In this document: positions 1-5,109 of the stretch, in pieces
How the letters are laid out: every line of letters starts with the position of its first letter
Position numbering within the stretch: position 1 is the stretch's first letter
NCBI GenBank assembly: GCA_027057815.1
Contig: JALURD010000250.1
Span: 1 to 7,746 of the forward strand
Reading direction: 5' to 3'
DNA length: 7,746 nucleotides
Source: Acidilobaceae archaeon
GTDB taxonomy: Archaea; Thermoproteota; Thermoprotei_A; Sulfolobales; Acidilobaceae
Notes under the pieces: generated by a model
Database searches by the model: none
What the model was told of the DNA's origin: nothing
The model's input: only the letters and a program-made list of their open reading frames with translations
Made by a program: the position numbers and the translations under genes

Positions 1-724
1 TTCTTATACCCAGCATCCTAGTAGCCTCTATCACCTTGGAGGCTATCTCCTCTACGACGGCTTCCAGCCATTTCTCGCCCTTCTCCCTCGAGGCTAGGCG
101 GGCGTCGCCCGTGAGCGCTTTCGAGTATACCTTCTCCTCGAAGCCGCGGTGGTATATTCGTAGGGGGAGGCGTGGGGCCTCAGCTTCGCTGGCAGCCTCC
201 ATGTCGACTAGGTCTTCAGCTATTACTAGCATTGCGCTCGTCTCATCCTCGCCTCCATGCCCGGGCTTGGTGAAGAGCCTAGACCTCTCCTTTACCGCCA
301 CGTCTCTCCACCAGTCCACCACGGCGACAGCCAAGCCCGTCTCACCCGTAACTTTCCTAGCGGCGTAGTGCAGAGCCTGTGTGTTGCCGCCGTGACCGTT
401 CACCACGACTACAAGTTTAGCTCCATTTCTCCATGCCTCCCTAAGGATCTCGGAGACGTAAGCGGCTAGCGCCTCTTGGCTGACGTCGAATGTTCCCCTG
501 TGCCCCCTCATAGCCATAGAGGACCCATACCATACTGGCGGAAGAACCAAGCCTCCAACCCTCTCGGCGACTCTTTCGGCAATATACAATGCCGTCATTG
601 CATCTGTGCCTAGGGGCAAGTGGTCGCCGTGCCTCTCCACGGCCCCAACGGGTAGGAGCATAATGCTGAAGTCGGCTCTGTCGGCCTCGCGTCCAGTGAG
701 CTCCCAGAACTTAACCCTCACCAC
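1..724 (-). CDS. Creatininase-family metal-dependent amidohydrolase (C-terminus cut by window edge)
   Basis: Translating the minus strand from GTG at 724 gives 241 residues without a stop before the left edge, so only the last few residues are probably missing (family members are about 230-260 long). The creatininase signature is clear: PVGAVERHGDHLPLGTD at residues 25-41 supplies E30, H32 and D41, NGHGGN at 109-114 supplies H111, and HGGEDETS at 156-163 supplies the acidic ligand. Together these form the binuclear metal site of the family, which hydrolyses amide or formamide bonds; no signal peptide, so cytoplasmic. The start is supported by GGAGGG six bases upstream; the adjacent GTG at 721 is an alternative. 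In archaea one family member (ArfB) is the FAPy deformylase of riboflavin and F420 synthesis, a reasonable candidate role, but neighbours do not confirm it. Family is certain, substrate is not. Confidence 0.9.
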   Translation of the reverse strand, partial: MVRVKFWELTGREADRADFSIMLLPVGAVERHGDHLPLGTDAMTALYIAERVAERVGGLVLPPVWYGSSMAMRGHRGTFDVSQEALAAYVSEILREAWRNGAKLVVVVNGHGGNTQALHYAARKVTGETGLAVAVVDWWRDVAVKERSRLFTKPGHGGEDETSAMLVIAEDLVDMEAASEAEAPRLPLRIYHRGFEEKVYSKALTGDARLASREKGEKWLEAVVEEIASKVIEATRMLGIR

Positions 725-764
725 GGCGGTCCCTCCGGGGTTAACCTGCAGTAGGCCAGGCTAT

Positions 765-780
765 ACCATTAAATTTATGG
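765..780. promoter_or_regulatory. AT-rich TATA-like element shared by two divergent genes
   Basis: The segment holds TTAAATTTAT at 769-778, nearly symmetric and the only AT-rich stretch between the divergent starts at 724 (minus) and 811 (plus). It lies about 49 bases from the minus start, giving room for a short leader with the GGAGGG ribosome site, and about 38 bases from the plus start, giving a leader of roughly 12 bases. It could serve either or both directions. This is positional inference. Confidence 0.45.
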
Positions 781-810
781 GAATAATGATGGGTCATTAG
801 GGGATCCCCG

Positions 811-1260
811 GTGTCCTCGCCCCCTCCTCCCTTAATGGGGCGAAGGCACGGCTATGCTCCCCTACTCCTCCTAAGCCAAGTAAGACTTCCCTGCCAGAGG
901 GAAGCCGCTGCGGCTGCAGCTGAGGATGCAGCCTCCACGCTGAGGACTTCTTACCTAGCATCGGCAGGGGTTGCCGTGGTCTTCCTAGCGGTAATGGTGT
1001 TGCTGGCGGGGGGAGCACTCCCCGGGCTGCCGGCAACGCCGGGGATCGGAGTCTTCATACTCTTCACCCTAGCCGTAGCTTTGGGTTTAGTAGCCAGCAT
1101 AGTCTATGGAGTGGTGAGGACGCGCAGGCTGGCCAGGGAGCTCACAGAGCTGGCAGCAGCCCTTCGATCAGGGCTCCTAGCGAAGGAGGAGTACTGTGAT
1201 AAGACGCTATACCAGGCACTCCTCACTTATCGAGCCCGTGAGCCTAAAGGCAAACTCTAG
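811..1260 (+). CDS. Small two-helix membrane protein with SHOCT-like C-terminal tail, function unknown
   Basis: This 149-codon frame begins with GTG; ATG at 835 is an alternative, and the proline-rich first 25 residues may not all be translated. Two hydrophobic helices are evident, about residues 48-70 and 78-102, joined by a short Gly/Pro loop and followed by a basic stop-transfer run (RTRRLAR). The tail has the spacing of a SHOCT domain: Leu-rich helix, then LRSGLLAKEEYCDKTLYQALL, matching the family's pattern of a short helix, a Gly-hydrophobic turn, an EE-aromatic pair, a Lys and a final Leu-rich helix. SHOCT tails sit at the ends of many prokaryotic membrane proteins and their role is poorly understood. 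An Ala-rich stretch (residues 31-41) precedes the first helix. The start is uncertain because there is no clear ribosome site. The existence of the gene is fairly safe; its job is unknown. Confidence 0.7.
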   Translation: MSSPPPPLMGRRHGYAPLLLLSQVRLPCQREAAAAAAEDAASTLRTSYLASAGVAVVFLAVMVLLAGGALPGLPATPGIGVFILFTLAVALGLVASIVYGVVRTRRLARELTELAAALRSGLLAKEEYCDKTLYQALLTYRAREPKGKL

Positions 1261-1270
1261 GGTAGTTAAG

Positions 1271-1289
1271 GTGCTTGGCGTTCAAGCAC
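1271..1289 (+). terminator. Perfect hairpin after the membrane-protein gene
   Basis: GTGCTTG (1271-1277) pairs perfectly with CAAGCAC (1283-1289) around a five-base loop, starting 10 bases after the stop codon at 1260. No U-rich run follows, so classic termination is doubtful; it may protect or define the mRNA 3' end. Confidence 0.35.
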
Positions 1290-1335
1290 GTGCCCGCCGG
1301 CCTCCTGGATAGCTTAAGCGTAGTTATTATTGCAT

Positions 1336-1345
1336 CGATTTAACC
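1336..1345 (+). promoter_or_regulatory. TATA-like box before the BtuF-like gene
   Basis: CGATTTAACC is AT-rich and centred near 1341, about 39 bases before the TTG at 1380. A transcript starting about 25 bases downstream would begin near 1366, leaving a leader of some 14 bases that contains one GGGATCCC palindrome. Confidence 0.45.
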
Positions 1346-1379
1346 TTGTTAGGGCGCCCAAAGCCTCCTGGGATCCCTC

Positions 1380-2213
1380 TTGCCTGGGACTGTCAAGGTG
1401 TTTAGCGAGGCTTTGGGCAGGGAAATTGAGGTGCCTGAGAAGCCCGAGAGAATAGTGAGCCTCTCTCCGGCCCTGACTGAGATACTCTACAGGATAGGCT
1501 TATGGGACAGAGTCGTTGGGGTGAGCGTCTTCTGCAATAAGCCCCAAGAGGCTAGGGAGAAGCCGCGTGTCGGCAGCTACTATAAAGTAAACTACAGGCT
1601 TCTCGAGGACCTTAACCCCGATCTTGTGCTGACCACTACAGGCGCTCAGCGAAGGATTCTTGAAGAGCTGGCTGAGAAGGGGTTCACAGTGTACCCTGTA
1701 CCCCTTCCCGTGAGCCTCTACGGAGTCATAGATGAAGTCGTGGTAGTGGGAATCGTGACGGGGGCAATCGGGGCCGCAAGGAGGCTGGCTGGGGAGCTGT
1801 CCGGGAGGCTCCCAAGGCTCAAGGGATCCCTCTCCGGGGTCAAAGTGTACTATGAGATAAACCTTGGGGGGCCCGTCTCCGCTGGGGGACACAGCTACAT
1901 AGTGGACGCGCTCAACTACCTTGGGGCTAAGACCCCCTTCGACGACTACAGGCAGCCTTGGGTCATTAACCCAGACCCCAGGGTAGTTATGGAATTCGAC
2001 CCCGACGTAATCATATATGAGTTCAACCCTGTCGAGGAGCCCAGCGTTGAGAAGGTTGTGGAGAGACTTAAGGAAAGAGGCCTGGGATCCCTACGTGCTG
2101 TCAGGGAGGGGAGGATCCTAGCCCTTCCCGGCGACAGCCTAGCCCATTATGGACCCTCACTCTTCGACGTCCTAGAGGAGATAGCTAAACAGGTGGCTGG
2201 CATCATGGCATAA
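1380..2213 (+). CDS. BtuF-like (type III) ABC substrate-binding protein, apparently without signal peptide
   Basis: The 277-residue product has the Peripla_BP_2 fold (cobalamin/iron-chelate binding family). The N-terminal lobe opens with a short DUF-like beta hairpin and the family signature PERIVSLSPALTEILYRIG (about residues 22-40), then DRVVGVS and the conserved DLVLTTT stretch near 80. The second lobe includes a YEINLGG segment, GGHSYIVDALNYLGAK near 169-184, and PDVIIYEFNP near 209-218, ending with the C-terminal helix. Family members normally capture ligand outside the cell for a BtuCD-type importer. Here translation from the TTG at 1380 begins almost directly at the mature domain: no hydrophobic leader and no lipobox cysteine, and the upstream frame offers no better start. 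No permease or ATPase is adjacent. It may therefore be cytoplasmic, or the start may be misplaced by a sequence error. Ligand unknown; cobinamide or cobalamin is a guess from the family. Confidence 0.85.
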   Translation: MPGTVKVFSEALGREIEVPEKPERIVSLSPALTEILYRIGLWDRVVGVSVFCNKPQEAREKPRVGSYYKVNYRLLEDLNPDLVLTTTGAQRRILEELAEKGFTVYPVPLPVSLYGVIDEVVVVGIVTGAIGAARRLAGELSGRLPRLKGSLSGVKVYYEINLGGPVSAGGHSYIVDALNYLGAKTPFDDYRQPWVINPDPRVVMEFDPDVIIYEFNPVEEPSVEKVVERLKERGLGSLRAVREGRILALPGDSLAHYGPSLFDVLEEIAKQVAGIMA

Positions 2214-2272
2214 GGCACCCGCCTGCGCATACAATGGTGCCGTAAGGCTGCGCTGCCTGCAGACTAGCGCGG

Positions 2273-2297
2273 CGACTATTAACCCCGCCCTGGGCGG
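2273..2297 (+). promoter_or_regulatory. Putative promoter and short leader hairpin of the uL11 gene
   Basis: ACTATTAACC near 2274-2284 is the only AT-rich element between the genes and stands about 44 bases before ATG 2322. Immediately after it CCGCC (2285-2289) can pair with GGCGG (2293-2297). Whether the hairpin is in the transcript depends on the start site, expected around 2303, so it may merely be GC-rich DNA. Confidence 0.35.
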
Positions 2298-2321
2298 CTC
2301 TGACTCTATGGGTGGTTGGAG

Positions 2322-2831
2322 ATGCCGGAGAAGGTTGTTACCGTGCAGATAGAGGGTGGCAACGCTAGGCCTGGGCCCCCCCTGGGGCCTACACTCAGCG
2401 CTCTCGGCCTTAACGTTAAGCAGGTTGTCGACGAGATCAACAAGTTGACCGAGCCGTATAAGGGCATGACGGTGCCCGTGAAGATCTACGTTGACCCGAA
2501 GACAAAGAAGTACAGGATAGAGGTCGGGATCCCCACTACTACAGCCCTGCTGCTAAGGGCAGTCGGAGCCAAGGAGCCGAGCGGGGATCCCATGCACCAA
2601 AAGATAGGCGACCTACCATTCGAGAAGATAGTGGAGATAGCCCTGATGAAGAAGCCCCAGCTCCTAGCCAAGACCCTCAAGGCCGCGGTGAAGACGATCC
2701 TTGGCTCGGCTAGGAGCATTGGGATAACGGTGGACGGCAAGGACCCCAAAGAAGTCACAAGGCTCGTAGAGGAGGGACACTACGACGCCATACTAGCGAA
2801 GTACGAGAAGAAGTGGGAGGAGGAAGAGTAA
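2322..2831 (+). CDS. rpl11: Large-subunit ribosomal protein uL11
   Basis: uL11 binds the GTPase-associated centre of 23S rRNA and forms the base of the stalk that recruits translation factors. The 169-residue product is a complete archaeal homologue. The N-terminal domain carries EGGNARPGPPLGPTLSALGL with the proline-rich loop at residues 17-23, followed by the lysine-rich GMTVPVKIYVDPKTKKY. The C-terminal RNA-binding domain includes the family blocks around PTTTALLL, KEPSG, the KTLKAAVKTILG helix and SIGITVDGKDP. A charged Lys/Glu tail (KYEKKWEEEE) ends it. I chose ATG 2322 over TTG 2316 because GGTGG at 2311-2315 lies six bases before the ATG but touches the TTG. uL11 usually sits in an archaeal operon with Spt5/SecE before it and uL1, uL10 and the stalk protein after it; here a convergent membrane-protein gene follows after 28 bases, so it is probably monocistronic. 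Confidence 0.97.
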   Translation: MPEKVVTVQIEGGNARPGPPLGPTLSALGLNVKQVVDEINKLTEPYKGMTVPVKIYVDPKTKKYRIEVGIPTTTALLLRAVGAKEPSGDPMHQKIGDLPFEKIVEIALMKKPQLLAKTLKAAVKTILGSARSIGITVDGKDPKEVTRLVEEGHYDAILAKYEKKWEEEE

Positions 2832-2859
2832 AACCTTAAGCCGCCGCCTCCTCGAAGCC

Positions 2860-3420
2860 TTAATTAATCCCCACCAGGATCCTTAAGGCAAGCCCCGCTA
2901 ACGGGGCAACACTCCATACCACTGCACCCCACCTGACGCTCCACCCTTTCAGGGCGGCGGCAGCCGAGGCGGGATAGGCGACGGCCACCGCGGCGAGCGC
3001 GTCCCAAGTTACACCCAATGGGGCCCGGTAAAGGGATCCCGGCAGGGCGGCGGCCATGACTGCTAGGGTGACCGCGGAGGAGGTGGCTGCGAGGGGATCC
3101 CGCCTGGGCAGGTTGGATACAAGGGCTAAGATGGGGAGTATGACGGTGAAGAGAGTGTAAGAGAGCCAGCCCCCCGCCAGGCGCACGGCGATCGCGGCCA
3201 AGGGAGATGAGTAGATAACATACCGGTCCACGTCGTCGAGCCTACATCGCGTACTACACGCGAGCAAGCCGGAGAGGTATATCAGCTTAAACGCTAGAGC
3301 CACGTAATCCAAGCTCGAAAAAGGCCTAGGAGGCCGGAAAGCCATGTAAACCTCATAAGCAAGCCAGACCCCAGCCAAGACCGCTATAGGCGTGCGCACC
3401 AGCCCTGACAAGCCAGCCAC
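2860..3420 (-). CDS. Multi-spanning membrane protein of unknown function
   Basis: The 186-residue product is very hydrophobic, with about six membrane segments: near residues 9-28, 37-56, 69-84, 86-102, 112-128, and a final cluster from about 138 to 183 that may contain two. A short charged loop after the second segment carries two cysteines in a CSTRC pattern followed by RLDDVDRY; another polar loop, PRRDP, sits between the middle segments. I recognise no transporter signature or catalytic motif, so no function is assigned. The GTG at 3420 is the first possible start after an upstream in-frame stop and has GGAG nine bases before it; a TATA-like AT stretch lies at about 3460-3475. The gene is convergent with rpl11. 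Two GGGATCCC copies fall inside it. Hydrophobic patterning and codon use support a real gene. Confidence 0.7.
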   Translation of the reverse strand: MAGLSGLVRTPIAVLAGVWLAYEVYMAFRPPRPFSSLDYVALAFKLIYLSGLLACSTRCRLDDVDRYVIYSSPLAAIAVRLAGGWLSYTLFTVILPILALVSNLPRRDPLAATSSAVTLAVMAAALPGSLYRAPLGVTWDALAAVAVAYPASAAAALKGWSVRWGAVVWSVAPLAGLALRILVGIN

Positions 3421-3459
3421 CAGAACGCACTCCAGGGCTTCGACAACGCTAGGCTTCGC

Positions 3460-3475
3460 CGTTATACATTATTAC
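3460..3475 (-). promoter_or_regulatory. TATA-like box of the six-helix membrane protein gene
   Basis: On the minus strand the AT-rich stretch around TAATAATGTATAAC lies 40-55 bases before the GTG at 3420, leaving a leader of about 15-25 bases that includes the GGAG ribosome site. It is the only AT-rich element in an otherwise GC-rich gap. Confidence 0.45.
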
Positions 3476-3586
3476 GGTTCCCGTTACCGCCGGAGCAGCA
3501 TATCGTAGGATATGGTGAGCCGTATAGCTAGCAGCGTGGACGCTCCCCGCCTTTCTTGATGCAGCCTTGATGTAGCGTCGTCGCCG

Positions 3587-3874
3587 TTACATATCAGTTA
3601 GCCCATTAATATCGAGTTCCTCCGCGAGGTGCTGTGCCAGGTATTCTATGACCTCCCTCGAACCTGACACTCTACATGCGTCGACGAAGAGTCTCTCCTC
3701 AATCTCAGCGACTCCGCCATCTAGTATAAAGACCCAAACCTCGGGGGTGTGGAATACCCTCCGGCTCATCTCTGCAAGCTTCTCAACGGCCTTCCTGCAG
3801 AACTTGACGCAGTTCTCGACCTCCACAGAGCCATCCTTAAACGCTATACGGCCACCCCTACACTCAATGTCCAA
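3587..3874 (-). CDS. Small soluble protein of unknown function, 95 residues
   Basis: The product begins with a short beta-rich stretch (DIECRGGRIAFKDGSVEV), then a helix carrying two cysteines three apart (NCVKFCRKAVEKLAEM, about residues 21-36), a hydrophobic strand (PEVWVFILDGG, near 44-54) and an acidic helical C-terminus. The mixed alpha/beta composition looks like a true protein, whereas the overlapping plus-strand frame is Ser/Thr/Pro-rich and looks like a shadow. I do not recognise the family. The TTG at 3874 is the first start after an in-frame TGA; no ribosome site precedes it, but an AT-rich GGTAAAGATA about 21 bases upstream would fit a leaderless transcript. The gene follows tRNA-His on the same strand, 149 bases away, with a 15-base palindrome in between. 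It is the first of two tandem minus-strand genes. Confidence 0.6.
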   Translation of the reverse strand: MDIECRGGRIAFKDGSVEVENCVKFCRKAVEKLAEMSRRVFHTPEVWVFILDGGVAEIEERLFVDACRVSGSREVIEYLAQHLAEELDINGLTDM

Positions 3875-3925
3875 GCCGAGTCAACCACGTTATCTTTACC
3901 TGACACTACAGGTGAATCGCGGTAA

Positions 3926-3940
3926 TAAACCAATGGTTTA
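3926..3940. repeat. 15-base perfect inverted repeat upstream of the 95-residue gene
   Basis: TAAACCAATGGTTTA has seven-base arms around a single central A. It lies about 52 bases before the TTG at 3874 and overlaps an AT-rich stretch (TTTATTA on the minus strand) that could itself be a TATA box. Position and symmetry suit an operator for a dimeric regulator, though no regulator gene is in the window. Confidence 0.5.
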
Positions 3941-4023
3941 ACGGTGCATGCCCGAGACTCCTGGGTATCGGCAGTCGGGGCCGGGTTTGGTGATGGCTAG
4001 GATGTGTTCTGGTGATGTGGTGG

Positions 4024-4101
4024 TGGGGCCCGGGCCGGGATTTGAACCCGGGACCTCCGGGTCCACAGCCCGGCGCTCTTCCAGGCTGAGCTACCCGGGC
4101 C
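4024..4101 (-). tRNA. tRNA-His (anticodon GTG), with G-1 and CCA encoded
   Basis: The minus strand folds into a complete cloverleaf. The acceptor arm GCCCGGG (4100-4094) pairs with CCCGGGC (4034-4028); the D arm is GCTC/GAGC with a nine-base loop containing GG; the anticodon arm CCGGG/CCCGG encloses CTGTGGA, so the anticodon GTG corresponds to 4066-4064; the T arm CCGGG/CCCGG encloses TTCAAAT. A G at 4101 precedes the acceptor stem and faces C73 at 4027, the G-1:C73 pair that is the tRNA-His identity element. CCA is encoded at 4026-4024 and is followed directly by two more CCA triplets (4023-4018). There is no intron. The stems are almost purely G:C, as in hyperthermophiles. The nearest TATA-like element upstream is TTTAAA at 4191-4196. 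Confidence 0.96.
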
Positions 4102-4335
4102 ACGGCCCGCCATCCGCCCGGCTAGCCAGTCATCCCGCATGGGTCCTGCCGGGCCCCATGGCGCCGTGGGTAGTGCATGGCTCTCTGGGGCTTTAAACAG
4201 TACGCTCCCAATGCCTTGACGTGGAGGCTGGCAGGTCTTGAGGGGGCCGGGCTGAAAGGATGCTCGCTTAAGGCCTAGGCTGCGCTATCTGGGCGCGTAC
4301 TCGGAGGCCTCACGAGAGCTTGAGGGTGCAGGGTC
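4102..4335. other. Gene-free interval between tRNA-His and the 83-residue gene
   Basis: Apart from the TTTAAA element at 4191-4196 and CTTAAG at 4267-4272, I see nothing firm. The candidate starts after the first element (ATG 4210, GTG 4220) reach stops within a few codons. The DNA is GC-rich, with an AAGGCCTAGG word at 4270-4279. It could hold an untranslated leader or a small RNA. Confidence 0.3.
4188..4202. promoter_or_regulatory. TATA-like element between tRNA-His and the 83-residue gene
   Basis: GGGCTTTAAACAGTA contains the self-complementary TTTAAA, so it could act in either direction. On the minus strand it would give tRNA-His a leader of about 65 bases; on the plus strand it would give the gene at 4336 a leader of about 115 bases. 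A weaker CTTAAG at 4267-4272 is better placed for that gene. Confidence 0.35.
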
Positions 4336-4587
4336 ATGGCTAAGCTAGGGCTTGAGGGGTTCATTGGGAAGTATGTGACGCTGAAGTTCGCCGTCGCTGA
4401 TATAGGCTTCGACGAGGAGACCGGTTGCCTGGAGGAGGTTACCGAGGATTACGTCAAGCTTCGGAGCGAGTACGGGGATGAGATATACCTCGTGGGGATA
4501 GCAGTCTACAAGATAGCCGTTCACAGAGATTGCGGAAAGCCCTCGGGGGGATCCCACAGGGCGCAAAGGAGGGCTGAGTGTTGTTAA
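4336..4587 (+). CDS. Small protein, possible Sm/SH3-like beta-barrel
   Basis: ATG 4336 has GAGGGTG seven bases upstream, making the start convincing. Residues 8-62 look like a small all-beta fold: a conserved-looking GKYVTLKFAVADIG strand, an acidic turn (FDEETG), then CLEEVTEDYVKLRS and GDEIYLVGIAVYKIAVH. The strand-turn-strand order and the motif of Gly-x-Leu-x-Glu-Val followed by a Tyr-Val-x-Leu strand resemble Sm-like and SH3-like barrels, some of which bind RNA; this is structural impression only, not a family match. The last 17 residues (after HRDC) are a disordered, basic tail ending in two adjacent cysteines, and this tail contains a GGGATCCC copy, so it may be a late, poorly conserved addition. 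It may be transcribed with the next gene (66 bases away), although that gene has its own TATA-like box. Function unknown. Confidence 0.65.
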   Translation: MAKLGLEGFIGKYVTLKFAVADIGFDEETGCLEEVTEDYVKLRSEYGDEIYLVGIAVYKIAVHRDCGKPSGGSHRAQRRAECC

Positions 4588-4621
4588 ACTCTCGCGGACC
4601 TTAACTCCTCTGGGGATGACC

Positions 4622-4634
4622 TTGGTTTTAAGAG
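4622..4634 (+). promoter_or_regulatory. TATA-like box for the unknown gene and helicase unit
   Basis: TTTTAA at 4626-4631 is centred about 26 bases before GTG 4654. With the usual archaeal TATA-to-start spacing of about 25 bases, transcription would begin at or next to the start codon, so a leaderless mRNA is likely. Confidence 0.5.
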
Positions 4635-4653
4635 CCGACGCCCCACGCTTGGG

Positions 4654-5109
4654 GTGGGTGAGGTGGAACCCACGCCGGGACCCTCAAGGTGTATTGAGCG
4701 CGTGTTTGGCGCCGAGTGGGGGCCCGTCCTCCATGGGCTCCTGTATCCGACTGAGTTCAACTACTTCGCACTAGTCTTCCCCCTCGAGGGTGGAGGCGAG
4801 GCTTGGCTCATTCTCTTTGTTGGCGTAGACTGTGTGGAAGTCGTGGCTTTGAGGGTTGTTGGGTGCGGCGGCGCGAGGGAAAGGGTTTATGGTATCACCG
4901 ACTGGCCTGAGGTTTCTAGGGTGGACGTTGAGGGGGGCTGCGCCTACGCCCTCATACCGGGGGATCCCCCCTATAGGGTGAAGGCTGCGCTTGAGAAGCT
5001 CGGTGTGGGGGAGCCGGACCCCAGCAAAGCCTCAAGGCTTGAACCCCTCGACGACTTGGAGGTTGAGGAGTGGCTTGGCGTTGAGGATCAGGGTGAAGGG
5101 CTGGCTTAG
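4654..5109 (+). CDS. Unknown 151-residue protein overlapping the XPB helicase gene
   Basis: I do not recognise this protein. It has no signal peptide; a hydrophobic stretch (AWLILFVGVDCVEVVALRVVG, about residues 49-69) is too interrupted by charge to be a clear membrane helix and looks like paired core strands. Several cysteines occur (13, 59, 71 and 95). The C-terminal 35 residues are strongly acidic, ending LEPLDDLEVEEW and a Glu/Gly-rich tail. GTG 4654 is favoured because a TATA-like box sits 26 bases upstream; GTG 4663 in the same frame is the alternative. Its last 29 bases (17 if the helicase begins at GTG 5093) overlap the next gene, which implies co-transcription and translational coupling. 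In many archaea the gene beside XPB encodes the nuclease Bax1; this protein is too short and shows no nuclease motif that I can see, so it is a candidate novel helicase partner. Confidence 0.75.
   Translation: MGEVEPTPGPSRCIERVFGAEWGPVLHGLLYPTEFNYFALVFPLEGGGEAWLILFVGVDCVEVVALRVVGCGGARERVYGITDWPEVSRVDVEGGCAYALIPGDPPYRVKAALEKLGVGEPDPSKASRLEPLDDLEVEEWLGVEDQGEGLA

Noticed and set aside
36..368. Open plus-strand frame of 110 codons
   Set aside because: It is Ser/Ala-rich and antisense to the creatininase-family gene, whose metal motifs are unmistakable.
606..1036. Plus frame 606-800 and minus frame 797-1036
   Set aside because: The first is antisense to the amidohydrolase and its promoter; the second is antisense to the two-helix membrane protein and is Pro/Arg/Leu-rich without any fold pattern.
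3648..3941. Plus frame antisense to the 95-residue gene
   Set aside because: Ser/Thr/Pro-rich composition is typical of a shadow frame; the minus-strand product has a balanced alpha/beta pattern.
3987..4020. Repeated GGTGATG words beside tRNA-His, considered as a C/D box guide RNA
   Set aside because: Neither copy is a full C box and no CUGA D box lies at a suitable distance.
4018..4101. tRNA-His as an integration site for a mobile element
   Set aside because: There is no integrase gene and no second copy of the tRNA 3' end in the window.
3906..4196. Frames on both strands across the tRNA
   Set aside because: Both read through tRNA-His and give Pro/Gly/Arg-rich products.
3321..4279. AAGGCCTAGG at 3321-3330 and again at 4270-4279
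   Set aside because: Only two copies in unrelated settings, one coding and one not; chance is enough.
4991..5080. Upstream extension of the helicase frame to 4991
   Set aside because: This part is coded in the other frame by the 151-residue gene, has a composition unlike a protein, and better starts exist at 5081 and 5093.
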